Shown: piece after piece, positions 1 to 8,719 of the stretch
Layout of the letters: each line of letters starts with the position of its first letter
Position numbering within the stretch: position 1 is the first letter of the stretch
From: Sandaracinaceae bacterium
Lineage (GTDB): Bacteria; Myxococcota_A; Polyangia; Polyangiales; Houyiibacteriaceae
Direction of reading: 5' to 3'
DNA: 64,000 nt
NCBI GenBank assembly: GCA_020633055.1
Contig: JACKEJ010000011.1
Span: forward strand, 388,766 to 452,765
Translations under genes and position numbers: made by a program
Notes under the pieces: generated by a model
Databases searched by the model: none
The model's input: only the letters and a program-made list of their open reading frames with translations
Told to the model about the DNA's origin: nothing

Positions 1-1
1 C

Positions 2-823
2 GAAGCCTCCGTCCGCGCTGCGCTCGACGGGTGCGACGGACTGGTGCACGCGGCGGCCATCGTGAGCATCGACAACGCGTCCACCGAGGCGCTGATCGAA
101 GCCAACGTGGGCGGCGTGAAGAAGGTGCTGGGCGCTGCGCTCGACGCGGGGCTGCGGCACATCGTGCACGTCTCCAGCTTGAGCGCGCTGTTCCATGTGG
201 AGCCCAGCGGTCAGGCTGCGCCCATCACGCCCGACACGGAGCCGCACGAGTCGGAGCACGCCTACGGGCTCAGCAAGGCCATGGCGGAGCGCTGGGTGCG
301 CGAGCAGCAGGCCGCGGGCGCGCCCATCTGGACCACCTACCCGAGCGCCGTCCTGGCTCCGGACGACCCGGGCATGACCGAGTCCACCAACGCGCTGCGC
401 ATCTTCGCGGGGCGCTTCGTGCCGCTCACCCCGGGGGGCTTTCAGTTCGTGGACGCACGCGATCTGGCCATCGCCCATCGTCTGCTGCTGGAGGACGGCC
501 CGAGCGTGAAGCGGCACCTGGTCCCGGGGCACTACCTCCCCTGGCGCGACCTGCACCGCGGGCTGCGCGCCGCCGGTGCGCGCTCCATCGCCATGCCGCT
601 GCCGGGCGGGCTCCTACGGGCCACTGGCGTGGTGCTCGACGGCGTGCGCAAGGCGGTCCCCGTGCCCTTCCCCATCACCCGCGAGGCCATGCAGTACGCC
701 ACCCGCTGGACGGCGGTGGACTCCTCCCCCGAGCTGGCCGCGCTTGGGCTCGACTACAGACCCGCAGCCGAGACGCTCGGCGACACCACCGCCTGGCTGC
801 GATCCGCGGGCCACATCCGATAG
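2..823 (+). CDS. Extended SDR / NAD-dependent epimerase-dehydratase, 5' end missing
   Basis: The reading frame is open from base 2, so the N-terminus with the Rossmann GxxGxxG lies outside the window; 273 codons are visible. The visible part has the extended-SDR pattern: HAAA near the start, VSSLSAL (catalytic Ser) at about residues 59-65 and YGLSK (YxxxK, Tyr at visible residue 88). The C-terminal half looks like the substrate domain of 3-beta-HSD/NSDHL-like enzymes and has no obvious membrane helix. The stop lies 9 bases before the sterol reductase start, so the two are probably one transcript. A role on a 3-hydroxy or 3-keto sterol is inferred from that neighbour; dihydroflavonol reductase-like enzymes have the same pattern. 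Confidence 0.8.
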   Translation, partial: EASVRAALDGCDGLVHAAAIVSIDNASTEALIEANVGGVKKVLGAALDAGLRHIVHVSSLSALFHVEPSGQAAPITPDTEPHESEHAYGLSKAMAERWVREQQAAGAPIWTTYPSAVLAPDDPGMTESTNALRIFAGRFVPLTPGGFQFVDARDLAIAHRLLLEDGPSVKRHLVPGHYLPWRDLHRGLRAAGARSIAMPLPGGLLRATGVVLDGVRKAVPVPFPITREAMQYATRWTAVDSSPELAALGLDYRPAAETLGDTTAWLRSAGHIR

Positions 824-832
824 CGAGGCAGC

Positions 833-2101
833 ATGAGCAGCGGCAGCGAGAAGAAGCTCGAGTTCGGCGGCATCCCGGGCAACCTGGCCATGATCTTCGG
901 CCTGCCGGTGTTCACCGCGTACCTCTACTTCGCGGTGCGCTTCAACGACGGGCAGCTGCTCCCCGGGCCGCGCGCCGACGTGGACGGCTTCCTACGGAGC
1001 TTGGTCCCCACGTGGAGCGCCGCCGCGTTCTACCTGAGCTGGTTCGCCGCGCAGGCGGCGCTGCAGCAGTGGGCCCCGGGCAAGCGCGTGCAGGGCACGG
1101 AGCTCCCCGGGGGCGGCACGCTCCCGTACAAGATGAACGGCCTCGCCTCGATGGTGATCACCTTCGCCAGCGTGGCCGCGCTGCACGTCACGGGGGTGTA
1201 CCCGCTCTCGCGCCTGCACGACGAGTTCGGCGCCATCCTCAGCGTGATGACCATCTTCTGCTACGCGTTCAGCGCGTTCCTGTACGTGTACGGACAGAAG
1301 CACGGTCAGGCGGGGCGGCTCAGCGGGCGCTTCATCCACGACTTCTGGATGGGCACCGGGCACAACCCGCGCGTCCCGCCCGGTCCCGACGGCCTGGACC
1401 TCAAGTTCTTCTGCGAGGCGCGTCCGGGGCTCTTGCTGTGGGTCGTGCTCAACGCGTCCTTCGCGGTCGTGCAGTACGAGCGCTACGGCTTCGTCAGCAC
1501 CAGCATGATCCTGGTGGGTGCGTTCCAGCTGCTCTACATCGTCGACTACTTCGTGAACGAGCCGGCCATCCTCACCACGATGGACATCAAGCACGAGAAC
1601 TTCGGGTTCATGCTGTGCTTCGGTGACCTGGCGTGGGTGCCCATGACCTACTCGCTGCAGGCGCACTATCTGATCGACCGCGTGCACGACCTGCCCCTTT
1701 GGGCCGCGGGCGTCATCGTCGGCATCAACGTGCTGGGGCTCTACATCTTCCGCGCCGTGAACCTCCAGAAGCACCACTTCCGCAGCGACCCCGAGAACGC
1801 GGTCATCTGGGGCAAGAAGGCCGAGTACATGCCCACCGCCCAGGGCGGCAAGCTGCTGGTGAGCGGCTTCTGGGGCTGGTCACGCCACTTCAACTACGTG
1901 GGCGACATCCTGATGGCGCTCAGCTGGTCGCTGCCGTGCCTGTTCGGCTCCGTGCTGCCGTACTTCTACCCCATCTACTTCGCCATTCTGCTCATCCACC
2001 GCGAGCGCCGCGACCACCACTTCTGCAGCGAGAAGTACGGCGAGGACTGGACGCGCTACTGCGAGCGCGTCCCCTACCGCATCGTCCCGGGGCTCTACTG
2101 A
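833..2101 (+). CDS. ERG4/ERG24-family sterol reductase (delta14- or delta7-type)
   Basis: A polytopic membrane protein of 422 residues in the ERG4/ERG24 family (lamin B receptor, C14-sterol reductase, DHCR7), which reduces a ring double bond of a sterol with NADPH. The family signature is in the C-terminal part: GWSRHFNYVGDILMALSW near residue 345, then HRERRDHHFCSEKYG and the terminal block RYCERVPYRIVPGLY. About eight to ten hydrophobic segments are visible. Length matches the family (about 420-470). The ATG follows a purine-rich AGCGAGGCAGC. Family is certain; which double bond is reduced, and whether the substrate is made by the cell or taken from prey, cannot be read from sequence. Confidence 0.9.
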   Translation: MSSGSEKKLEFGGIPGNLAMIFGLPVFTAYLYFAVRFNDGQLLPGPRADVDGFLRSLVPTWSAAAFYLSWFAAQAALQQWAPGKRVQGTELPGGGTLPYKMNGLASMVITFASVAALHVTGVYPLSRLHDEFGAILSVMTIFCYAFSAFLYVYGQKHGQAGRLSGRFIHDFWMGTGHNPRVPPGPDGLDLKFFCEARPGLLLWVVLNASFAVVQYERYGFVSTSMILVGAFQLLYIVDYFVNEPAILTTMDIKHENFGFMLCFGDLAWVPMTYSLQAHYLIDRVHDLPLWAAGVIVGINVLGLYIFRAVNLQKHHFRSDPENAVIWGKKAEYMPTAQGGKLLVSGFWGWSRHFNYVGDILMALSWSLPCLFGSVLPYFYPIYFAILLIHRERRDHHFCSEKYGEDWTRYCERVPYRIVPGLY

Positions 2102-3897
2102 GCGGCGGGCGGCGTGGCAGGCGGCGCATCGGTGGCTGACGGCGCACCGGCCGCGGGCGGCGCACCGGCCGCGAGCGGCGCATCGGCGGCTGATGGCGCA
2201 CCCGCTGCGGGCGGCGCGTCGGCGGGGCGCGAGGCGAGGTAGTCGGCGAAGCCCGCGAGCAGCGCCTTGTAGTACAAGTCCGCGATCACGCGGTAGCCCT
2301 CCGGCGTGGCGTGGCGATAGTCGGTGAAGGCCAGCGACGGCCGCGCACGTGACCAGCGCTGCATGGCCCCCGAGCCGCCCATCGCCTCCCAGGTGTCGTA
2401 GAAGGCACAGCCCAGGTCGAACGCCGCGCGCCGCTGCGCCGCCACGATGCGCGGCACCATCGGCATGGTGCGGATGTTGCCCCGCTCGTCGCGCTCGGCC
2501 TGGTCGAGGGGCGCGAAGATCAAGCAGCCGAGGTCGTCACGCCCGCCGCGCACGTGCTGGATGACCTCCTTGAAGCTCTCGTAGTAGCGGTCCTCGGTGG
2601 TGCTGTCGCTCGAGTCGTTGCCGCCAAAGCCCAGCACCAAGAGGTTGGTGCCCCGCGCGGCCAGCTGCGCGTGCAGGTGCGCCGCGTCGAAGTTGAGCAT
2701 GCGGCTCGCCCGCGCCCCCACCAGGCCGAGAGAGTCGTACACCACCCCCGGTCCCTCACGCTCCATCACCACGCCGTAGAGCGACACACGGCCGCCGCCG
2801 ACGTAGCGCACCTCCATCTGGTGCGGGCCATCGGGCACGGAGATGGTGTGCTCGGCGTCGACCGGACCGCTCACGCCCACCGCCTCTTCGTCGGCCGTCA
2901 GACCCGTGGAGACTACCACCGGCTCGCCGTCGTCCACCGTGAGTCGCACGTCGCCGCCGCCCCGCTGGCGCTGGAACAGCAGCTGGAAGCGGCTCAGGCT
3001 GCGGCCCGTCTCGGGCTCGTCTTCTTCGTGCGTTCCGAAGCGGGCGACGCCACCCGCGCGGGCCTGGATCTGCACGCCGCCGAAGCCGTAGTAGCCGTTG
3101 TCGATGGCGGCCCGCGTGACCTCCTTGATGCTCCAGCCCTCGTTGGCCGAGTGGAACACGTCCTGGTGGCGGTAGGGCATGAAGCCCTTGGAGATCAAGA
3201 TGAAGCCGTGCCCTCCGTCGCCGAAGCGCCGCTGGAGACGGTGCCGCACCGTGTGCGTGAGGTGGTCCGTCGCGATGGTGCTGTCACCGTAGTGCGCCGC
3301 CCGCGCGAGCGCCCCCGGCTCACCCAACGCCGCGCGACGCAGCGCCTCGTAGAACGGGCGCATGCCGCGGCCTGTCGGGTCCTCGATGTGGATGCGGATG
3401 CCCTCGTACTCGCTCGGGTCGATGCGCACGCGGCGCTCGCCGCGTTCATCCTGCTCCACGGGTGGCGGCGGCGGCTGGCGCGCTTGGCCTTCCCGGTCTT
3501 CGGCCAGGGCGGCCGCGACCTCGGCGCCCAGCACCTCTTCCGTCTGGGCCGACGAGGAAGCCGCGTGATAGCCACCGCCCGCACCTGCGGACGCCGGCAC
3601 GGCATCGAAGCGCTCGCTCATGTGCGTGAGAGGGACACGCTCTCCGGGGACCCACGGTCGGAAACGTGCCAGCGAGGGCACCAGGTAGGACGACGCCGCC
3701 ATGGCCAGGATGACCCCCGTCGCCGCCCCGAGGTGCCGCAGGGCCTGCTTGCGCTCCCTGGCGAGAGCGCCTTCCGCAGGGCCAGTCACCCCCTCCGCCC
3801 CGTCCGTCACAGCTGCTGCGGAAGCCGCCTGGCTCGCGCCGCCGGCGGGAGGGATCGAGGGGCGCCGAGGCCGCTTACTAGTGCGTCGTGGGGTCAT
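2095..3897 (-). CDS. Membrane-anchored SGNH/GDSL hydrolase-like protein paired with MBOAT
   Basis: Six hundred residues from an ATG that overlaps the MBOAT stop (TGATG), so translation is likely coupled. A basic N-terminus leads into one membrane helix (about residues 50-75), then a periplasmic domain with SGNH blocks: YGDSTIATD (nucleophile Ser, near residue 203), GFGGNDSSD (block III GxN, near 425) and RHATPEGY (block V His, near 528). The C-terminus is a run of Ala-Pro-rich repeats. By analogy with AlgI plus AlgJ/AlgX, the MBOAT passes an acyl group to this protein, which moves it to an envelope polymer; polymer and acyl group are unknown. A paralogue lies at 7152-8597. The final codons overlap the end of the convergent sterol reductase gene. 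Confidence 0.8.
   Translation of the reverse strand: MTPRRTSKRPRRPSIPPAGGASQAASAAAVTDGAEGVTGPAEGALARERKQALRHLGAATGVILAMAASSYLVPSLARFRPWVPGERVPLTHMSERFDAVPASAGAGGGYHAASSSAQTEEVLGAEVAAALAEDREGQARQPPPPPVEQDERGERRVRIDPSEYEGIRIHIEDPTGRGMRPFYEALRRAALGEPGALARAAHYGDSTIATDHLTHTVRHRLQRRFGDGGHGFILISKGFMPYRHQDVFHSANEGWSIKEVTRAAIDNGYYGFGGVQIQARAGGVARFGTHEEDEPETGRSLSRFQLLFQRQRGGGDVRLTVDDGEPVVVSTGLTADEEAVGVSGPVDAEHTISVPDGPHQMEVRYVGGGRVSLYGVVMEREGPGVVYDSLGLVGARASRMLNFDAAHLHAQLAARGTNLLVLGFGGNDSSDSTTEDRYYESFKEVIQHVRGGRDDLGCLIFAPLDQAERDERGNIRTMPMVPRIVAAQRRAAFDLGCAFYDTWEAMGGSGAMQRWSRARPSLAFTDYRHATPEGYRVIADLYYKALLAGFADYLASRPADAPPAAGAPSAADAPLAAGAPPAAGAPSATDAPPATPPAAQ
2104..2225 (-). repeat. Ala-Pro-Ala/Gly tandem codon repeat at the end of the SGNH gene
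   Basis: Imperfect 12-24 base units, GGCGCACCGGCC-like on the plus strand, encode a C-terminal run of APxAAGAP/APSAADAP units. The repeat is in frame and probably forms a flexible wall-spanning tail. It has no spacer structure, so it is not a CRISPR. Confidence 0.6.
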
Positions 3898-5330
3898 CAG
3901 AACTGGAAGTAGATGTAGGGGGCGGCCTCCCCGACGGCCACCTGGGACAGGATGGCACCCACCCCGCCGAGCGCGAGCCCCTGCACCGGCGCGGGCAGCC
4001 CGAGGAACGCGCGCTCCACCGACTTGAACCAGGCGCGCGGCGTGAAGTGGAGCGCGAAGGTCACCCCCAGCATCGCCCACAGCGCCGTGGTGATCTGCGC
4101 GGTGGAGGAGGTGCCGGAGAACAGGCGGTCGGTGATGGCGCGGGCGTTGTCCATGCTGCTGGCGCGGAAGAGGATGCGGGAGAACACCACGAACTGGAGC
4201 GCCCAGAACACCTTGAACGCGCGCATGGGCAGCGCGTCTTCCGCGCCGTCGCCGTCACCCTGCCCGCCGAAGCGCCTCCGCGCGAAGCGGTGGATGACCA
4301 TGACCGTGGCCTGGAGGAAGCCATAGAGGACGAACGTCCACGACGCGCCGTGCCACATGCCGATCAGCATCATCGTGAGCCACAGGTTCCAGTAAGCGCG
4401 CACCGGACCCGCGCGCGAGCCACCGAGCGGGAAGTAGAGGTAGTCCCGCAGCCAGCGGCTGAGTGTCATGTGCCAGCGGCGCCAGAACTCGGCCGGGTTG
4501 GTGGCCTGGTAGGGGCGGTCGAAGTTCTCGGGCAGGTCGTAGCCCATCAGCAGCGCCGAGCCGCGCGCCATGTCCGTGTAGCCCGAGAAGTCGCAGTAGA
4601 TCTGCATCGTGAACGCGTAGAGCGCGACCACCACCTCGGTGCCAGTGTACAGCTCCGGCTGCGCGAACACGCGGTCCACCAGGTTCGCCGACAGGTAGTC
4701 TGCGACGGCGACCTTCTTGACGAGCCCCGTCCCCAACAAGAACAGCCCGCGGCTGACCTGCTCGCGGCGCAGGCTGGGCTCTCCGTCGAGCTGCGGGAGA
4801 AACTCGGACGCGCGCACGATCGGACCGGCCACCAGCTGCGGGAAGAACGTCACGTACGACGCGAACTCGAGCAGGCTGCGCTTGGGCGCGAGCGTGCGTC
4901 GATACACGTCGATGGAGTAGCTCATCGTCTGGAACGTGTAGAACGAGATGCCAACGGGCAGCGCCCAGCGCAGCAGGAAGGGCGTGTGGGGCTCACCGGT
5001 CAGTGACGCGTAGAAGCTGGTGAGCGCGCCGCTCCAGAAGTCGAAATACTTGAAGAGCGCGAGCAGCCCGAGGTTGGACACCAGGCTGACCAGCAGCAGC
5101 CCGCGGCGGGCGCGCTCGTTGTCGGTGCGTCCCAGCTGCAGCCCCACCAGGTAGTCGACCAGCGTGCTGCCGAGGATGAGGAAAATGTAGCGGGGGTTGG
5201 CCGCCATGTAGAACAGGCAGCTGGCGACCACGACGAACGCGAGGCGCGCGACACGGTGCCGCGCGAGCAGCCAGAAACCGAGCACCGCGAGGGCGAGAAA
5301 GAGAAAGTAGTCGAGGCTGTTGAACAGCAT
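3897..5330 (-). CDS. MBOAT-family O-acyltransferase (AlgI/DltB-like)
   Basis: A membrane-bound O-acyltransferase of 477 residues, the usual AlgI length, with about ten to eleven hydrophobic segments. It begins MLFNSLDYFLFLALAVLGFW, typical of the family, and carries the core signature FWRRWHMTLSRWLRDYLYFP near residues 278-297 and the second conserved His in MWHGASWTF near residues 325-333. It moves an acyl group across the inner membrane to a periplasmic carrier or polymer. It follows the YhfC-like gene by 24 bases and overlaps the start of the SGNH gene, so the three form an operon. The AlgI-type is clear; alginate itself is unlikely because no alginate synthesis gene is present here. Confidence 0.92.
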   Translation of the reverse strand: MLFNSLDYFLFLALAVLGFWLLARHRVARLAFVVVASCLFYMAANPRYIFLILGSTLVDYLVGLQLGRTDNERARRGLLLVSLVSNLGLLALFKYFDFWSGALTSFYASLTGEPHTPFLLRWALPVGISFYTFQTMSYSIDVYRRTLAPKRSLLEFASYVTFFPQLVAGPIVRASEFLPQLDGEPSLRREQVSRGLFLLGTGLVKKVAVADYLSANLVDRVFAQPELYTGTEVVVALYAFTMQIYCDFSGYTDMARGSALLMGYDLPENFDRPYQATNPAEFWRRWHMTLSRWLRDYLYFPLGGSRAGPVRAYWNLWLTMMLIGMWHGASWTFVLYGFLQATVMVIHRFARRRFGGQGDGDGAEDALPMRAFKVFWALQFVVFSRILFRASSMDNARAITDRLFSGTSSTAQITTALWAMLGVTFALHFTPRAWFKSVERAFLGLPAPVQGLALGGVGAILSQVAVGEAAPYIYFQF

Positions 5331-5354
5331 TGGCGGGCCTCGTCACGCGCCGCC

Positions 5355-6197
5355 TCAGGCGGCGGGCGCTCCCGCATCGCCGGCAAGGGAGGGAGCAGGG
5401 TGCTCGAGGGCTCCGTCCTGCTGCGCCATCGTGCGGCCGAGAGCGGTCATGCCGAACGCGAGCGGCAGGCCCGTCGCCACCACGCCGAACGCAGCCCAGT
5501 CACCGAGCCCGCTCGACGGGTCTGACGCCCACGCGTTCGCCACTTCGTACGCGGCATCCGTGAGAACCGCGAGCAGCAACCACCCAGGCGCGCGGCGGCG
5601 CACGCCGACCATCACCACGCACGTGCAGCCCACCTGGAACGCGAGCCGCACGAGCGCCTCCGCCGCGGCGAGGATCGCGCCGAGCGGCGACGAGTCCCAC
5701 CACGCGACCACGCGCAGGCCCACCTTGATGGCGGCCCTCCCCGAGAGCCCTGCCGCGGTGAGCGAGTCCAGCGTCTCCCCACGAAACACCAGCGCCAGCA
5801 CCAACATGATGAGCACGACCGCGCCCATCAGGATGCCCTCCATGGCCCCCGCGCCGGCCCCCACGAGCAACGCTGCCCGCTGTGAGCGATAGCCAGGCGT
5901 GTAGCGCGACAACACGAACCAGCGGAGCGGCTCGAGGGTGAGGCCCGTGAACACGCCGATCAGGATGAAGCTGACGCGACGTGCACCTTCGCGCGTGGGC
6001 ACGGGGACGAGCTGCTCGGCCTGCAGCGATGCGAGGAGGTTGGAGGCGCCCATCTGCGCCACCTCGGCGAATACGAAGGCGAGCATCCCTGCGCCGAACA
6101 GCGCCCACGGCAGCGGCTCTCGGCGGACGAGCCGCGCGAGGGCGGCTCCCGAGAGCAGCATGACCAGGATCTCGAAGACGTGGGCTGCGACCAACAC
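5355..6197 (-). CDS. YhfC-like polytopic membrane protein with altered motifs
   Basis: About 280 residues from a proposed GTG at 6197; the frame stays open to 6395, but the upstream part is Arg-rich and does not look coding. Seven or eight hydrophobic segments are visible. The arrangement resembles the YhfC family of putative intramembrane peptidases: an acidic-Arg motif, here TLEPLRWF, and a Gly-rich motif usually containing His-Gly-Gly and Glu, here GAGAGAMEGILMG. The first acidic residue and the His of the family are missing, so the protein may not be catalytic. It heads the operon with MBOAT and SGNH. Assignment is by motif spacing only and is moderate; a plain unknown membrane protein is the alternative. 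Confidence 0.55.
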   Translation of the reverse strand: MLVAAHVFEILVMLLSGAALARLVRREPLPWALFGAGMLAFVFAEVAQMGASNLLASLQAEQLVPVPTREGARRVSFILIGVFTGLTLEPLRWFVLSRYTPGYRSQRAALLVGAGAGAMEGILMGAVVLIMLVLALVFRGETLDSLTAAGLSGRAAIKVGLRVVAWWDSSPLGAILAAAEALVRLAFQVGCTCVVMVGVRRRAPGWLLLAVLTDAAYEVANAWASDPSSGLGDWAAFGVVATGLPLAFGMTALGRTMAQQDGALEHPAPSLAGDAGAPAA

Positions 6198-6433
6198 GGG
6201 GCCGGATCTAGCACGACCCACACCCGGGGCGAGACGCGGGACGAAAAGGCTTGTTCGAGGCCCCCCAACTAAAGTACCCCCGTCAGGGAATCGTACTCGT
6301 AGGGCGGCGTAAGAATATTTCGAAGCGGCGTGAATAGCCGCACACCCCCGCCGTCTAGGCCCTGCTCGCAACGGCAACGCGCGAGCCAGGCACAACCCGC
6401 AAGCTCCCAGCTCATCGGATATTGGAGGACTCA

Positions 6434-6940
6434 GTGACTCGACTCAGCAAGCTACACATGGTTCTCGGCCTCGCGGCCGGGCTTCTCGTCGTCGGCTCCC
6501 ACGCGCAGACCATCGCGCAGGGCAGCCTCAACATCGGCGGGAGCACCGCGAACTTCGGTGTGCACCGCCTGAACGGCGGCTTCATGCCCGACCCCATGAC
6601 GGTCAACGTCGTGTCCGGCGGTAGCCTCAGCGTCCGCAACATGAACCTCGGCGCAGGCTGCACGGGCTTTGCCACGGCCAACCCCGACGTCATCGTGCAG
6701 TACAGCAACGCCGCGAGCTTCCTGCGCTTCTTCGTGCGGGCCAGCGGCGACACCGCGCTCGTCGTCAACGACGCGTCGGGCCGTTGGCACTGCAACGACG
6801 ACGCCGTGGGCACCAACCCCATGGTCTCCATCGAGAACCCCCCCAGCGGCCAGTACGACGTGTGGATCAGCAGCTACACGGCCGGCCAGAACCTGCGCGG
6901 CACCCTCAGCGTGACCGAGCTCCGCAACCAGACCCCCTGA
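6434..6940 (+). CDS. Small secreted protein, PPC-like beta-sandwich
   Basis: I choose the GTG at 6434 because GGAGGA ends four bases before it; a TTG at 6422 in the same frame would sit inside that site. The 168-residue product begins with a Sec signal peptide (hydrophobic run VLGLAAGLLVVGSHAQ, likely cut after Ala-Gln or nearby). The mature part contains two Cys and ends with a stretch (SGDTALVVNDASGRWHCNDD, then PPSGQYDVWISSY) that resembles bacterial pre-peptidase C-terminal domains, which fold as beta-sandwiches. No catalytic motif is visible. It is transcribed away from the YhfC/MBOAT/SGNH operon and precedes a second SGNH gene, so a role in the envelope is plausible but inferred. Confidence 0.7.
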   Translation: MTRLSKLHMVLGLAAGLLVVGSHAQTIAQGSLNIGGSTANFGVHRLNGGFMPDPMTVNVVSGGSLSVRNMNLGAGCTGFATANPDVIVQYSNAASFLRFFVRASGDTALVVNDASGRWHCNDDAVGTNPMVSIENPPSGQYDVWISSYTAGQNLRGTLSVTELRNQTP

Positions 6941-6994
6941 ACTCCGGCGGGCGCTGCCCGTCCCCTCCTCACCGAGGGTTGTTCTTCCAGCAGG

Positions 6995-7016
6995 CGGCCC
7001 TCGGGTCGCCTGTTGG
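6995..7016 (+). terminator. Weak hairpin after the small secreted protein gene
   Basis: CAGGCG and CGCCTG are separated by about ten bases, followed by TTGG rather than a clear T run. It could end transcription of the upstream gene, but the stem is only six base pairs. Confidence 0.25.
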
Positions 7017-7151
7017 CGTTTCGGGCTGGCCCGCGCCGCCGCCCTCGCGAGCAGGCCTGCTCCGGCCGACCCCATCGACGTTTCGGACTGCGTCGACTGG
7101 GCGGCGCGTTTCGTCGGAGCGCCGCGGAAAGTTGACGAGAGGCCCTCGACC

Positions 7152-8597
7152 ATGAACAACGAAGGTGTGCCAGGTCCGCTCCGCTCCCCCCTCGCCGTGT
7201 TCGTGACGCCCCTCGCGGTGGCCTTCCTATGGGCCTGCGTGTACGACTCGGCCGTGGGACAGCCCGTCCCGGCGACCGACTCGTCGGGGGCCGAGGCCAC
7301 GGTGGACGAGAGCGAGACAGGCACGGTGGACACCAGCGGCGAGTCGTCGGACCCCGCCGAGGCCCCGGCCAGCGGAGAGTCCAGCGCGGACATCCGCGCC
7401 GCGAACGGTGAAGTCCTGCGCACCGGCCCCCGCGTCCGGCACCCCCGCCCGGAGGACCAGCCCCTCGGCGTGGACATCGCCATCGAGGATCGCGACGGGC
7501 ACTCCATGGACGCCCTGCACGCCGCCCTCCGGCGCGCCGAACGCGGGGAGGGCCAGGCCCGGCTGGTGTTCTACGGGGCCTCGCACGTGGCGAGCGATCT
7601 GTTCACGGGCGTCGTGCGGTCACGGCTGCAGGCCCGCTTCGGCGACGCGGGGCACGGCTTCGTGCTGCCCGTCGCGCCATGGCGCAGCTACCGTCACCAG
7701 GGCGTGCGCATCCGCGGCGATGCCGAGCGCTGGGAGTCCACCAAGGTGCGCGGCGACACGCGTGACGTCGAGAGCTTCGGCCTGCACGGCGTCTTCGTCG
7801 AGACCTCCACACGCAACGCGTGGGCCGAGGCCAGCACCACCAGCCGCGGTGAGCTGGGGCGCGCAGCCTCGGTGTTCGAGCTCTTCTACTACAAGCAGCC
7901 CCGCGGAGGCGATCTGCAGGTCTACCTCGATGGCCGGCCCGTCGAGCGGATCCGCACGCGCGCGACCGAGACCGGCGCGGGCTACGCTCGCTACGAGGTG
8001 CCGGACGGCCCGCACTCCCTGCGCGTGCGCGCGAACGGCAATGGCAACGTCCGCCTGTTCGGCCTGGCTGTGGAGCGCGAGCGCCCGGGTGTCATCGTGG
8101 ACACTCTCGGCATCAACGGCGCGCGCGCGCGCTACCACCTGATGTGGGAAGACCAGCTCTACCGGGAGCACCTGCGGCGCCGCAATCCGGACCTGGTGGT
8201 GCTGGCCTACGGCACCAACGAGAGCGGGGATGACCAGCCCATCGCGGCCTACGAGTCCCAGCTGCGCGAAGTGGTCGGTCGCGTGCGCGAGACGGTGCCC
8301 AACGCGTCGTGCCTGCTCATCGGCCCCTCGGACCGGCCCACCGAGCTGGAGGACGGCTCCTACGAGGACCGCCCCCGTACCGCGCAGCTGATCCAGGCGC
8401 AGCACCGCGTGGCGGTCGAGATGGGCTGCGGCTTCTTCGACCTGGTGGCGTTCATGGGTGGCCCGCTCAGCATGGTGACCTGGTCGGCCGCGACACCTGC
8501 CTACGGCGCCCCCGACCACGTCCACTTCACCCGCGCGGGCTACGAGCGCCTGGGCAACGTCCTGCACGACGCGATGATGGAGGGGTTCGAGCGCTGA
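7152..8597 (+). CDS. SGNH/GDSL-like lipoprotein, paralogue of the MBOAT-linked SGNH protein
   Basis: A 481-residue protein with an N-terminal hydrophobic segment ending in FLWAC, a possible lipobox, then an acidic, Ser/Thr-rich linker of about 70 residues. The catalytic domain mirrors the product of 2095-3897: YGASHVASD near residue 140 (GDS changed to GAS, Ser kept), AYGTNESGD near 354 (block III) and DHVHFTRAGY near 455 (block V, Asp-His). A jelly-roll-like insert lies between blocks, as in the paralogue. The shared segments FGDAGHGF and YRHQ show common descent. Hydrolase or acyltransferase activity on a surface polymer is inferred. It lies about 210 bases after the small secreted protein gene, on the same strand. 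Confidence 0.78.
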   Translation: MNNEGVPGPLRSPLAVFVTPLAVAFLWACVYDSAVGQPVPATDSSGAEATVDESETGTVDTSGESSDPAEAPASGESSADIRAANGEVLRTGPRVRHPRPEDQPLGVDIAIEDRDGHSMDALHAALRRAERGEGQARLVFYGASHVASDLFTGVVRSRLQARFGDAGHGFVLPVAPWRSYRHQGVRIRGDAERWESTKVRGDTRDVESFGLHGVFVETSTRNAWAEASTTSRGELGRAASVFELFYYKQPRGGDLQVYLDGRPVERIRTRATETGAGYARYEVPDGPHSLRVRANGNGNVRLFGLAVERERPGVIVDTLGINGARARYHLMWEDQLYREHLRRRNPDLVVLAYGTNESGDDQPIAAYESQLREVVGRVRETVPNASCLLIGPSDRPTELEDGSYEDRPRTAQLIQAQHRVAVEMGCGFFDLVAFMGGPLSMVTWSAATPAYGAPDHVHFTRAGYERLGNVLHDAMMEGFER

Positions 8598-8603
8598 GGC
8601 GCG

Positions 8604-8636
8604 ACCGGCAACCCACCAGACGGGGGAGTTGCCGGT
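8604..8636. terminator. Nine-base-pair hairpin between convergent genes
   Basis: ACCGGCAAC (8604-8612) and GTTGCCGGT (8628-8636) are perfect inverted copies with a 15-base loop, just after the SGNH stop and before the convergent kinase gene. No T run follows, so it is either a factor-assisted terminator or a 3' end stabiliser. Confidence 0.45.
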
Positions 8637-8719
8637 GGGGGTCGTCGCACGGGCCGGCCCCACCCTACGCGAACCACCGCAAGGATGTGGGCGGGCAGCG
8701 TGAAGGGCCGCGTGGCGTT

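Noticed and set aside
2104..2225. Possible CRISPR-like repeats
   Set aside because: Units vary in length, keep the reading frame and have no distinct spacers; they encode an Ala-Pro tail.
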